Source of the DNA: Daphnia pulex
Lineage: Eukaryota; Arthropoda; Branchiopoda; Diplostraca; Daphniidae
DNA length: 64,000 bases
Assembly (NCBI RefSeq): GCF_021134715.1
Contig: NC_060021.1
Coordinates: forward strand, 2,728,001 to 2,792,000
Reading direction: 5' to 3'
The translations under genes were made by a program, and so were the position numbers. Below the pieces are notes generated by a model. The model searched no databases. It had not been told where the DNA came from and saw nothing but the letters and a program-made list of their open reading frames with translations. Shown piece after piece: positions 33,782 through 45,700 of the stretch; positions within the stretch are counted from its first letter, which is position 1; every line of letters begins with the position of its first letter.

Positions 33782-36090
33782 TTAGTGACTAATAGCGAAA
33801 GTATTCATACGAATATCATTTTTGGAAATAAATTCGTCAAGTAAGACATCAAGATCTATACTTTCTACTAAATCAGAAGGGTAACCCAAAATTGCTAGAT
33901 GGTTTAGTATTTCTTGAGTCATCGTAGAGCGCAAGTAAGTTTTTAATCTACGAAGACAGGAGAAGCTTCTTTCAGTCGTACATGTTGACACAGGCATAGT
34001 TAAGACAATTTTCATTACCTTGACAAACTCTGGTATAATGCTTGTTACAGACTGAGAAATATCTTCATCAACACTTTTCAAAAATCCAATGCCGATTGAA
34101 AGTCGACGAGAGTAAAATTTTTGCTTTTGCTTGATCTAAAAATATGTCTCTATGAAGCGTTAGTCTGCCGTAGTCTTCAAAGTCATCACGGAAGAATTCT
34201 TTCACGTGAGATACGTCACTCTTCCCGATAATAAAATCTTCTACTTTGGTGAGATGTTTTGATTTCTCCGTTTTTTCGAATCGATAATTGAGACAAGCAG
34301 TGACAGCATCAACTATCTCATAGAAAATCTTGCGATAGTGATCCTTTGGAGTCTCTGAAAAATGTTGATCTCAGGTTCCATTCAGTCGAGCTGATGGTGT
34401 TTTCTTTTTCTAGGCAGCGTTGGTTCATCGATTCCGGCAGCTTTTGCCGCCAAGATTGCTGAGTCCCATAACAAATCAAATCTCTGAACAGTTAAATCGA
34501 CTGATTATGTCTTACAAAGTGTTTATAAAATGTTCGGCCTTTCGAAAATTTAGCTGAACTTCTTGTAGGGCAGTGTTCGAATCTTCGACCATTGTGAAAA
34601 TCATACGCAGCAACTCAAGCTTCCAAAAGGTGTCAAACTTGTAAAATGTTTCCAGGTAACCAGCCGCTTCAGCACGTTGTTTTCTGTTTTTCGGGTGGCT
34701 GTCGAAATCTTCTAACCACTTGATGATCGCAGAGTAGTTGCTTGTAATTGAAGTTATGCTTGGTTTTCTTAGAATCCATCTAGTTGGGCAGAAGGGACGC
34801 AGAGATACTCCACCGGGTGTTGTGAAACTTTTAAAACAAACAAGTCTTTTCGATGATCCATGGTCAAAAGCAAGAAAGGACAGAACTAGGTTCATTTCAT
34901 TTTTAAACTACACTTGGCTGTCGATTGAATCTTAAGCAGCCAAATTTAAGTTTTGAGCCCGACAATAGACAAAAACACATCGGGTTCGTCGGCTTTAACT
35001 AGAGTTTGAAGACCACTTACATGACCGGATGCATGACATGTTCGCAGCGCCGTCATAACACTGACTACGGCAGTCCTTGATGTTTAAATTAAAACGGCGA
35101 TGGCAATCAGTAACACAGGAATAAAGCGTTGAACTTTTCGTGCTCTCGGATTTATAGAACCCAAAAAACCATTCTCTACTTCGAATTTTTCAGTCATTTT
35201 CCGGAAACAAACCGATATTTGTTCTGAGCATGAAATGTCTGCTGTTTCGTCCAGCATCATGCTCCCAAAATGATGAGAAGATTTTAATTCACTGACTAGT
35301 TTTCTTAAAGTTGAGTGAGCCATAAGTTCCAAAATTTCGTTTGAAATTTCGGAACTTTTCTTCGCGATTTAACCATTTGTTTAATGTTGGACTGTCAGTT
35401 GCCCTTAATTTGATTAAGCGGCGGAAATTTGAATCTTGTTCTTTTTTTCCTCGAATTGAAATTCCTTGGGTAGCCAGATACTGAAGCGTAGTAAAAATAA
35501 TCTTGAGGGCATGGCGAGAGTCAGTAGTATCTTTTTTCTTAATTTTATCCATCTGATTGGACACTGATACAGTTGCTATCGTAGATCGAATCATCGATAC
35601 AGCAGCCTTGTGAAAATCCGAATTTTCGTGTGATTTGAATCTGTCCAGTGCTTTTTTCCAGTTGGAAAAGCCATTCAAGGGTTTGAGGGTGTTGTTTACA
35701 ATGGAGAATACGATTTACACATTCTTCCGATACAGGATGACCAGGAGATAGCGCAGTAGGTAAATGTAGTATAGTTGGCCGAGCAATTGGAATTGAGGGC
35801 AGATTCGGCGTCGAACGTTGGTATTCATATCCAGTGGATGGCGTGATAACAGAAATAGTTGGAACAACATAACTCTTTCTTGTAGGCGGCACGTATCCCG
35901 ATGTGTTGAGCTATATTGACGATGTTTTCCTGACTGCTGAGTAACGTTTGGCGTCGTTGGAACCGGTGGCATCGGCATGAAAGAACTTGTCGCTGGAGAT
36001 GGGGCTGAAGAAGGAGCAGCCGTTGGTGGCACAACTCCAGGATTGGTGCCGTAGCCCATAGACATGAAAGCATGGGGAGAATGCATGGCT
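33782..36090 (-). pseudogene. hAT/ZMYM-type transposase, broken
   Basis: Reading from 36090 down, there is a Pro/Ala/Thr-rich N-terminus (MHSPHAFMSMGYGTNPGVV). A TTF-type zinc-finger zone follows, with CVNRILHCKQHPQTL and, after a one-base frame change, FSNWKKALDRFKSHENSDFH. The DUF4371-like core comes next (FGSMMLDETADISCSEQISV), then a middle part at 34895-34512 (CFKSFTTPGGVSLRPFCPTRW). The hAT C-terminal dimerisation domain is last (TTERSFSCLRRLKTYLRSTM, near 33950). At least three frame changes or stops separate these parts, so no active transposase can be made. The family resembles ZMYM1-like domesticated or free hAT proteins. Confidence 0.75.
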
Positions 36091-37455
36091 GAAATGGATC
36101 CTCCTGCATTTCGCTTTGTATTAAATGTGTTGTGGGTGTTGTTTCAATTCTGCGAAGGTGCAAATTTAGGGTTTACTACGGAAAAGAAAAAAGCTTGAGC
36201 TTTTGAAATTTTATTTAAAAAAAATATTGATGATATATTGAAGATTCTGGATCCAATAACACTTCGAATTTCTCTATCCCATAAACGGTGCTTGACATCA
36301 AGCGGAAAGTTACTAGGATGTTTGGCGTAGCCAATTTTGTTGCTATTGAATGATATTTGCATATGGAATTTGCGAATTCCATTGCGTGTTTTTTCTTTAG
36401 ATGCTTGTTTAACCGTGGCCTATCGTTGTATGTTCAAGAAATATTTTTCGTTAACTTTCTCAGAATCTTCATACATTCTGTAATGGACCACCTGACCACT
36501 GGAATGAAAACCATCTGGATTTATTGTTGTTATTTCATGTGTAATACAAAATTTTTATTATTAATTGTATTTACAAAATTTAAATTGAACTTGTACCTAG
36601 TATGCTTTCTGCAATTTTGGTTTTTTCTTTCATTTCAAGAAATTCAGTTTTTTTCCTATAAAAAAGCATCTATCGCACTTTGTAATCAAGAACTTATCAC
36701 CAATATTCATTTTATATTCTTTTATATTCTTATCATATCATATCAATACTGCTATTGCAGGATGTCACCAGATGTAACCTTGTTAGCCTTCTTTGGAAAT
36801 CTAACTCAATCTCTTAGCGACTCAGAACTGTTGCATTCTTTGCTATTAGCCGAGCTATTTTGCAATTTTTAGTTATGAGATGTTAATTAAAATAAAGTGC
36901 AAATGAGCTGAGAATGTAAGTAAAAAGGGACTTAGAATTCTTGCGAAAACTTTCATATCAAAAACTTTCATATCAATCATAATGTGGCCATTTGTTTCGG
37001 GGTTTGTTTTGGGACCTTTTTAAAGACATATGAAGGGAATTACGGCTAGCTATAGAATTAAGTTTGTTTTTCCCCACAATGTTTCTTCTATCTGAAAATA
37101 CATTTGCCGTTTATTTTGACGGACAAGTGTGACGATGTGTAAGCATATGGGATAGCCCTCTGTTTCACCCACTGATTGCAAAACGGGCGGTGAGTGGCTG
37201 GGGTGGGAGTATGTTATTAGGGGAATAAAGGTACGCGGCATTTAAAAAGGGGAGTTAGGGTTGACAGCCAGTTTTTTTTTAAACCACCTTGGGATGAAAT
37301 ATTTAAAAAAACTGTTTTGGGGGATTACACTTAATTAGGGGCGTTCAATTCTTTTTTTCTAGCCATCAAGGTTAACAGATAAAGAACAAGAAAGACAATC
37401 ATGTTTTGCTCTGCGTATTTCATGAAATGGACAACAGGTTTCTTACCGAAATAAG

Positions 37456-38519
37456 ACATCAACTTCTTTTCAGACAATAAAGTCTTATATTTGATGGACT
37501 AATGTCTTAAAGGTGAAATAGACACAAATTGTCTTTCATTCGCAAGACAAAATTTTTTAGCGAGTAGGCATAGGTGGGTAATTAAAAAGCGGTGGGAAAG
37601 TAGGGACAGAGGAAAGGAAGGGAATGGACGAAAAGGGGAAAAAAGGAGAAGTATTTTGGGAAAGCAGGATGTATGTTTGCAATACTCGGTGACTTTAAAG
37701 TTGTTTTCATTTGTTTTTTCCTACATTGCGTTGCACGAATTAGTCTAGATCCTGTGTCTGAATTAATAAGTATTAAAAATTATTTTGTGTTCTTTAAAGA
37801 AAATTTATGGAAATTAAGTTACCTTTTGTCATTCCCGTAACATATCCCTCCACTGTGGGTTCAGTGGAATAGGGGAATCCCAAGAAATCAGTTGGCACAG
37901 AGGGTTGAGTTTTGTCTATAAGCTCTTCATCAGTGAACATTGTGAAGTTCGGTTCAACACCTTTGCCTTCAACAACGTGTACTCCGTTAGCCATGAAAAC
38001 TACCGATGACGGCTTGATCCCTCCCTTTTCTAAATTCCGCAGATTATGGTACTGTAACAATTAAACAATTAGTTTAATTAATGTTATACACAAAAAAAAT
38101 AATTGTTTTCACATGATTTGCCAGCTTTCCAGGAAGATCTCCGGGAGAATTACTCATATATCCCACCATTGACAGTGTTCAGCAGCACCAACAGTCAAAG
38201 TTCCATAGTAGAAAAAAGATCCGAAATGTGACTCGCAGAAATACGTTCTTGTTGAATCGTTTTGCGCGCATATGTTTCGCTTTCAGATAGCAGTGAAAAA
38301 ATGGAGCCACTCTGGCCAATTTCCGCTATTATGTGTATGTCGTACTCTAATCTTGTCTTCAATTTTAGAAAATCCAAAATTTTTCTAGAAAAAAAAAATC
38401 AGAAAACATTAAATATTTTGCAGGTTAAACATATGATTTTATTCTGTAAATTTCAATAATTTTTCCCTATATAATCTAAGGCTTGCCATCCTTTTATATT
38501 TTATAGTTTTATGGCGGTC
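37456..38519. other. Little coding support; one minus-strand exon-like frame
   Basis: At 37794-38060 the minus strand reads protein-like text (LEKGGIKPSSVVFMANGVHV, then DELIDK-type acidic sequence, ending EGYVTGMTKG). A good donor-like context follows at its end. A second piece (SMVGYMSNSPGDLPGKLANH, about 38110-38175, minus) could be the preceding exon. The family is not recognised and upstream frames contain stops. It is probably a fragment of a decayed gene. Confidence 0.3.
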
Positions 38520-39520
38520 GAGATATTAAGCATGGCCACTGATGGAAGAAGGAGCGGCTTACACTTTCAAAGTACCACCACACACCTTCGAGTTTACCTT
38601 GTTATCGCCCAGGATTGGTGTGGAATCACTGCCGCTGGTTGATTCCCTTTGATACCACACGTCCACAGCAGAGTCCAGGATTCACGCTAAACCAAGACAC
38701 GATCCCCTCGCTGGTGACGAACACCAAGACGCGGAAGAAACTGCAAACTGAACTGGTCAAATCGGCTCTCAAAACCGAAGAGATTGAATGGCAAATGCAG
38801 CGATCGGGGAAATTTCCGAATATTAACAGATCTCGTCACGATCAAAGAGTCTTACGAGCCGGCGCTTCATCATATCGTAGCAGATGATCATGACGATGGT
38901 AGTAGTCATAAGTCAACTGTTGTATGCACTGGCTTTGGCAACTACAGCACTAACTGTAAAACCACAACAACAACAACAACTAGGCGGCCACCATCTTGGC
39001 GCTGATGAAGGACATTTTTTACCAGGGGCCGGAATCGCTATTCAGTCGCCACTTTTTCCAGCTGATAGATTCGCATCTGCTGTGTTGGAGTCTGGCGCAA
39101 ATCATCGTCATAACCTTCGTCTCGGCCCTGGTCTTCATCGTCGTCACGGCCTTCGCTTTCCTCTGCCGCTGGCGTCACCGACGTCTCCACCAGAAACACG
39201 CCCCTTCGTCATCGTCTTCGTCGTCCACGTGAGGATCGTCGACGGTGGCGTCGCACCAACACCACCATCACCACATTCCGGCCGGCACCGTCCTGCATCC
39301 ACACCAAGTCAAATAACATTTGACCAACAGCATCCTCCAGCCGTGTCCCCACCACCATCACCAACTCGTCCATAATCACGTGGGACACCCCAATCACCTG
39401 GAACACCTGGAGCAACACCTCCACCACCAGAATTTCTACCAGGCGCCAGACAGGCAGCAGCTTTTGACGCCAGACGGCCACCAACTTTTGGTGATTTACA
39501 AATTTGTTGACAGATAACGT
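38520..39520 (+). pseudogene. Broken gene with a predicted membrane segment, family unknown
   Basis: Protein-like sequence appears in changing frames. It begins AAYTFKVPPHTFEFTLLSP, then gives SLVTNTKTRKKLQTELVKSA. A hydrophobic stretch follows (LLCWSLAQIIVITFVSALVF, about 39085-39150), then a basic stop-transfer sequence (CRWRHRRLHQK) and a Ser run. Last is a His/Gln-rich tail in another frame (HHHHQLVHNHVGHPNHLEHL, 39348-39410). The order suggests a single-pass membrane protein with a His-rich cytoplasmic tail. Frame changes and stops between the parts indicate a pseudogene. I do not recognise it. Confidence 0.4.
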
Positions 39521-41080
39521 GACGAGCAGTGTGAATTTAATGCGAACGACTTGACCCACGCAGATGTTCCTGGAAGCCAATATACCAGCTTATTTGAAAC
39601 CCTTTCAGATCAGTGCGGGTCACAAAGATCCGCGGACTGAAAAGGACATCCTCCATAAGTTGAGGGGTGGCCATGAAGACGCTCATTTCCAATGTCGAAG
39701 CGCTGAAAAAGTTGGATTCATTTACAAATTTGAATTAGTTGATATAATATTAATAATCAACATTATTTTCATCGAGGAATAATTCTGCACCGCAACGAAC
39801 GTTTGAGAAATCGCCCAGTTAAAAACCATTGTCTTTCCGTTCGACCCATAAAAGAAGGAGCATCATCATCATAAAGATCTTCTACTTTACAACTTTGTTT
39901 CATCAAAAAACTCTTTTCTGTTCTTCCTTTCGTGTTATAGGCATCCCTATACATACATATTAGCACCTAAGTTTTTTTTTAAATTTTTTCCATTATTAAA
40001 ATAAAGTAATTTTCTCTTCCTACCTTACGCAGTTTTCCCCATTTCTCCCTCCCTTTTCTCTGACACGTGTGTAATGGTATGTAGGTGGTGATGTTATTTC
40101 TACATGTACAGGAAGAAAATAATATATTTTAGCTTTGTTGTGTAACGATGATTTTTCACAGGTTGTCATAAATCTCCTGTTTAATTTCTTGACCACTTGT
40201 GGAACATGATACCAGAACCACCATGAATATCGGTCTGATTTAAATGATTGTGATTAGTTTTGGTAGATTCTATTGCCTGTCATAAATCTCCTGTTGAATT
40301 TCTTGACCACTTGAGGAACGTGATACCAGATCCACCATGAATATCGGTCTGATTGAAATTATTGTGATCAGTTTTGGTAGACTCTATTGCTTTTTCTGAT
40401 GTTTTGTAGGCGGTCAGGAGCAATGACAGTTGTCATAGTCCAGGACAGACGTCCTCGATTCATGCAATTCACGCCATGTTCTTCAGCATGGATTAGTACC
40501 TCTTTCATTACACCATCCTTTATCAACTTGAAACCACTTTGTTTTTTAGGTAAAGGGTACAAAACTGCTCCGTCCTTTTGCACTGTAAATTTAAAAATAA
40601 AGTTGTTAGTTAGAGCGTATATTTGGCCCAATATTGCCGACTGAAGATTTTGCCGAAAAAAAAATTGATCGTGGGAAAGAAAAAGAAAAAATAATGCTGC
40701 TGACCCCCCTTGGCCGAAGTTTGTTTCACGAAGGTCCAAAATACAATAACAATCTCCAACAATCAAAACCAATTTGTTGCAAGACCTGGACTTCGTGCAC
40801 GTTTAAACACACAACAGGGAAAACCAACTAACAAAAACATGTAATCAACTAATATTATGTGTTCAAGTGTTTTTTATCAAAGAATGATTTGATTTATTGT
40901 TTCAATACAATAATTTAAAACGAGTTCATCATCACACACTCTCCTTTTCTCAAAACAATTTGTGGCAAGTGAAGTGGAATTTTTGAAATAAGAGAATTGT
41001 GGACATTGTCTCAAGGTTTTCTAATGGTACCTATTTCTTCCGTTGATAAAATTATCCGAAATGTTTTTTTCTTGTATTAG
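39521..41080. other. No firm gene; contains a 114-bp tandem duplication
   Basis: A minus-strand frame at 40368-40772 includes LYPLPKKQSGFKLIKDGVMK and AEEHGVNCMNRGRLSWTM, which look protein-like but are not recognised. The rest of the stretch is AT-rich. Upstream exons that the ionotropic receptor at 41081 would require are not found here. Confidence 0.35.
40164..40391. repeat. Two tandem copies of a 114-bp unit
   Basis: TGTCATAAATCTCCTGTT at 40164 recurs at 40278. The two units differ at about ten positions (for example TTTAATTTC and TTGAATTTC, CTTGTGGAAC and CTTGAGGAAC) with no length change. The equal spacing could mean tandem exons or simply a local duplication. No function is assigned. 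Confidence 0.85.
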
Positions 41081-42030
41081 GGGATACACTGAGAAATCGA
41101 TCGACACCCATTCGACTAGTCTGTATCGTTTCCTTTTTCGGGATTTTCATCATCACGAATTATTTTACGGCCTCGTACACTTCGATTTTGTCCATCCCCA
41201 GCTTTAAAACGACTGTCTCTTCCATCGAGGATTTAGCAAACAACAGAGGAGTCATTCCACTTTTTGTTAAAGGCTCCAGTTCGGACGAGTTCATTATGGT
41301 AAATTTGTTATTCAAGTAATTTTCCCTTTTCACGTAAAAGTGAAACTTCAAGTAAAAAGTGAAATTAAGAACTTATTGCGCTAGGCTTCAACAAATCCGA
41401 CCCTGAAGAAAATTGGGGACAGGATGAGAAAACATCCGGAACGAAGAATCCTTAATGCCTTTACTGTTGACGATATTTCGACTATTGTAAAAGAACAAGC
41501 CGCCCTAATTTTGGTAAATCCATTGCAAATACTAAACGTACATTTTTATTGAAATAATCTATTTTTTAATTGCACAGGTAAAGTCTACAGCAGAATCCTT
41601 CATAGAAGATAGCTATAAAATCAACAAGGAGTGTAAAGTAACTCTGGCCGAAAAGACCTTCTTCAGTCGCCCACAAACTTTCTCCTATCCGAAAAACAGC
41701 CCCATAGTCAAATCCGTTGATTACAAGTAGTACAACGTGTTAAGACAAATAATTTCAACAAAATCCCAGTTTTAATGTTCTGTCTTGTGTTTCTACAATA
41801 GTCTCCTGTTGATGCAACAAGCGGGATTGATCCAATACGCCGAAAAAAGATCTGCCGTTCCCTACAACCGCTGCTCTATCTCAGAAGCGAAGAAGATTGC
41901 AGCTAATAAAGCAGTTCCACTTAAACTTAAAGACGTGGCCGGGGCGTTTGCTATTCTCGCCTTCGGATCCGCATTGAGCTTCATTGTTCTGTTTGTCGAA
42001 TGTATCTTTAAGAAGATGAACACAAAATGA
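41081..42030 (+). CDS. Ionotropic receptor / glutamate-receptor-like C-terminal exons
   Basis: Four exons join in frame: 41081-41298, 41385-41513, 41578-41726 and 41802-42030. The first holds the third membrane segment and its C-terminal lurcher-like region (LVCIVSFFGIFIITNYFTAS, then YTSILSIPSF) and a ligand-binding S2 start (STEDL-like SSIEDLANNRGVIPLF). The next two continue S2. The last has QQAGLIQYAEKR, then PLKLKDVAGAFAIL with the fourth membrane helix (ILAFGSALSFIVLFVECIF) and a short basic tail. Arthropod ionotropic receptors are dendritic chemosensory channels. The exons for the amino-terminal half, S1 and the pore are not found upstream, so this is either a truncated copy or a gene whose 5' exons were lost. 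The four exons themselves show no lesion. Confidence 0.75.
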
Positions 42031-42176
42031 TGTTATATATATTTTTTTTTGATTGATTCTTTATTAACCGTTACATCACAATGAGATCGAATGTATCTTT
42101 AAGAAGATGAACACAAAATGATGTTATATATATTTTTTTTTGATTGATTCTTTATTAACCGTTACATCACAATGAG
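41996..42176. repeat. Near-exact tandem duplication of 91 bp at the receptor's 3' end
   Basis: TCGAATGTATCTTTAAGAAG through the stop codon and ATATATTTTTTTTTGATTGA to ACATCACAATGAG is repeated immediately with almost no change. The second copy includes the last codons and stop out of context. Identity points to a very recent slip or an assembly duplication. Confidence 0.9.
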
Positions 42177-42748
42177 TTTCTTGGGAACTAGGGGTAACGT
42201 ATATAACACACACATGACCTTGGTTTGCAATGACATTTTTACTTAGATTAACTACGTTAAACAAAGCAAATGCAAATCCAAGAAGAAGTGACACATTTTC
42301 CCTCCTCTTTTTACTTGTCGTTCGAATTTCGTCGCTCATTTGTTTTTCAATAAATTTACCCGGGGGAAATGTTTCATCACTCAGTTTCACAGAATCCTTC
42401 AGCTTGTAAACATGTGTGCACGTCTCTGAATATCTTACGAATTGGCAGCTGTAATAACTTGTTTTATCTTGTATTTGATGTTATCACGAATTATTACTCA
42501 TTAGCTTATGTAGCAGACGTAGTGCTTGAAATTCTAAATTTGAGAGAATAAAAGAAAATACAGAACTGTAATCGCCTCGTGTCCAAAAAGTGAACGATAA
42601 TATTTTTTTCTGGTAAGTTTCCCAAGTAAATTATTTAAAACGAAATGCATTCAAGTAAAGTTGTTTTCTCATTAGGCCAAGTGGTTCACTTGTCAACTAG
42701 AGTTATTGTCTGGACATGTCTGACTAGCTATCGGAAGCATCTCAGAAA
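42177..42748. other. No gene seen
   Basis: A minus-strand frame (42124-42390) with LLLGFAFALFNVVNLSKNVI is hydrophobic in the middle and overlaps the tandem repeat. It is not supported as a gene. The remainder is AT-rich and leads to the strawberry notch remnant. Confidence 0.35.
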
Positions 42749-45700
42749 ATGGAAAGGCATGTAATTGTCAAAAAAGAAAAGGTGGACTCGTCAAATTCAG
42801 TCTCATCAACTACAACCAAATTTGCACCTAAACTCCATAAGTAGTTTGGATAAAACAGGAAATAGTCACATTATTCATTTATTCCTCTGATGAAAGTGAT
42901 GTCTATGATGGACACCAAAATGTTGGTGGCAGCAAAACTGTACAGTTAGAAAGACAAGTGATTGTGAAACAAGAAAAGGCAGAAATTCCAGCTGTAGAAA
43001 CTAAATCGAACGAAATGCCTTCGTTCAAAGTTCAACGCGTTCAGAAACATCCAGACCAGATAGTCGAAAACGCTTCACTGGCCAGTGTTTCACTTCCTGA
43101 TGCCTGGTATAAACTCGTCTTACCTGAAGAAATCATCGACAGTGGAGCTCTATAAGCCGTTCAACTGGAACCCATCATCCATGCCTGTCAAAGGCATAAA
43201 CATAGGCTACCGGATGGATCTCGAGCTGGATTTCTTGTCGGAGATGGAGCCGGAGTGGGCAAAGGCCGGATTGCAGCCGGAATTGTCGTGGAAAACTACA
43301 GTGAGGGACGTAAGAAATCTGTTTGGATCTCCGATTCAAACGATCTCAAATACGACGTGGAACGAGATTTTCACGACATTGGAGCCGAGTTCATCCCCGT
43401 CTGTTCCTTGAACCAATTAGACCCCAGTTCCAGGATGTTGGATTGCGAGCAAGGTGTTCTATTCACCCTTATTCGGCATTAGTCGAACAAGTCCGATCGT
43501 CAATCGGAATATACCAGACGGGTCTGAAACAATTGTTGAAGTGGTGCGGAGTACATTTCGATGGCGTCATCATCCTGGACGAATGCCACCAAGTCAAGGA
43601 CCTGTTTTACAGAGGTTCCAAGAGTGAATCTTTAATAGAATTGCCAATTTGCGATTTACAGAACGAGTTGCCAAACGCCAGGATCGTTTACATTTGCGCC
43701 ACTGGAGTTTCAGAGCCCCGGATTATGAGCTACATGAACCGCCTGGGACTTTGGGGTCGAGGGACTTCATTCAAAGGTAATTTTATTGTCCATTTGATGC
43801 AGTATATTAAAATTAATGTTTCGTCCTTGCAGTATCTAGACTTCTAGAGCTTTCATCGATACAGTTGAGTCTTCAGGTGTCATGGAAATCGTTGGAATGG
43901 AGATGACGCAAATCGGAATGTAATGGTCAGACAAATGTCTTTCAAAGACGTATCCTTCGAAGCTGTCGAGGCCTCTCTCACCTTGAAATTCATCAAAGTT
44001 TTCGACAATTCCGTCAAACTGTGGGATCAGTTACGTCAATCGCTTACCAAAGCGACAGAAATTGTGAATTCCGCTCAAAATATGCGAAGACCTTTGTGGT
44101 GTCAATACTGGTCGTCCCATAACAAATATTTCAAGGACCTGTCCATCTCTGCCAAAGTAATGCACACCGTCAGGATAGCTAAAGAGGCGGTGAAAAACGG
44201 AAAATGTGTCGTGATTGGAGTTCAATCGACGGGCGAAGCCTAAACCTTGGAGCAGATGGAAAAAGAAGGTGGTGGACTGTCGGATTTTGTTTCGCCCACC
44301 AAAAACATTCTGCTATCTCTTGTCAACAGGCACTTTTCTGTTTCCGGTTATTACGACGGAACCGTCGGAGGGAAACGGAAGCCTTACTACGAAGTTGATG
44401 GCAAATTCAAAAGGAAGAAATCCGAGTCAACTGAATATTACGACGCATCCGATTTGGAGTCGGAAGAATGGAATGAAGATGCGAAAAATGACCGTGAAAG
44501 TTTGCCATCGATAAGAAATCAACTCTTTATTGCGCTAATCGAGAAGCTCGGGGCTTTACTTCCACGTAATTGGATGGATTATTTAATTAACGAATTGGGA
44601 GGCCCTCAAAATGTGGCCGAAATTTCGAATCGGGAAGGCCGTGTCGTCCAGAAAGACAACGGGCAGGTGAGTTCTACCTTAAAATTTAGTCTTTGTAAAT
44701 TATCTAATGACTGATGACACTTTTTAAATTATGATAGATCTTATACGAATCTCGTTCAGAGTCGAATGTTCCTCTGGAGATGATCAATGTCCGTGAAAGG
44801 GAACGGTTTGTGGATGGAGATAAAAATATTGCCATCGTCTCTCGAGCTGCTACCAACGGAATTTCACTTCACGTATATAGCTCATGTTAATTATGTGTGA
44901 ATTAGGTTTAATTTTTAATTTTATAGGCTGATCGGCGTGTGATAAATCAACGTCGTCGTGTTTACATTTTACTGCAGTGTCCGTCAAGTGTTGATTTAGC
45001 CATTCATCAGTTTGGATGTGTCCATAGGAGCAATCAAGTATAAGCTATTTCAATCAAGTTATAAATTGATCGAATTTCATTTCTTCTGTCATAGGTTACG
45101 GCACCTGAATTCATCATCTTGTTCTCGGAATTAGCGGGTGAAAGGAGATTCGCTTCGATTGTTGCCAAACATCTTGAACATTTTGGGGCAACTAACTCTA
45201 GTGATCGCCATGTCATCGAACCAGTTGATCCCAGCGAATTCAGCATAGACGACCAGCACGGATGGCTGGCCCTCGAGTCTACGATGCGATCCATTTTAGG
45301 GTACAAAGAACCAGTTGTCCCACCACCAGCTGACTACCTAGGAGACTTTTGCAAAGGTTTGCACTACAATAGTTTATTGAGACTAACCTTAATATTCTAA
45401 CTGAATTTTGTTTAAATTATTAGACATAAGTGAAGCTCTATTTTCAGTTGGACTAATTAAGAATTGTGCATTTGGCTCGGATTGGGCTCCTAACGCGTTT
45501 CCACCGCCTTACAACACTCATCTTCCTAAATTTCTTAATCGGATCCTGGGCGTTCCGGTGGAGCTCCAAACAAGGCTGTACAAATACTTCACCGACACTC
45601 TGTCAATGACCATCCACTACGCCAAAACGAGGTCCGATTTCAGCGCTATGGGAATTGTTGACATTGGCGAAGGTATATATATCCACCGGACTAAACTGCA

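Larger units (their letters stand above)
32085..37455. mobile_element. hAT-like transposon region enclosed by 0.55-0.6-kb inverted repeats
   Basis: Sequence at about 32085-32680 reappears reverse-complemented at about 36895-37455. Matching words include GGTAAGAAACCTGTTGTCC, AACCTTGATGGCTAG, AGTGTAATCCCCCAAAA, TGCAATCAGTGGGTGAAAC and GAAAGTTTTCGCAAGAAT. Between the arms lies a broken minus-strand hAT-type transposase (33782-36090). The exact outer ends and any target duplication were not resolved. The arms could also be two copies of a MITE in opposite orientation rather than true ends of one element. Nested inside are a tRNA-like block (32700-32770) and a small fold-back element (32886-33080). 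Confidence 0.65.

Noticed and set aside
36357-36872. A 171-codon plus-strand hydrophobic frame inside the hAT-like region
   Set aside because: It is dominated by Phe, Leu and Ile codons as expected from T-rich sequence, and runs into the right inverted arm. No motif is seen.
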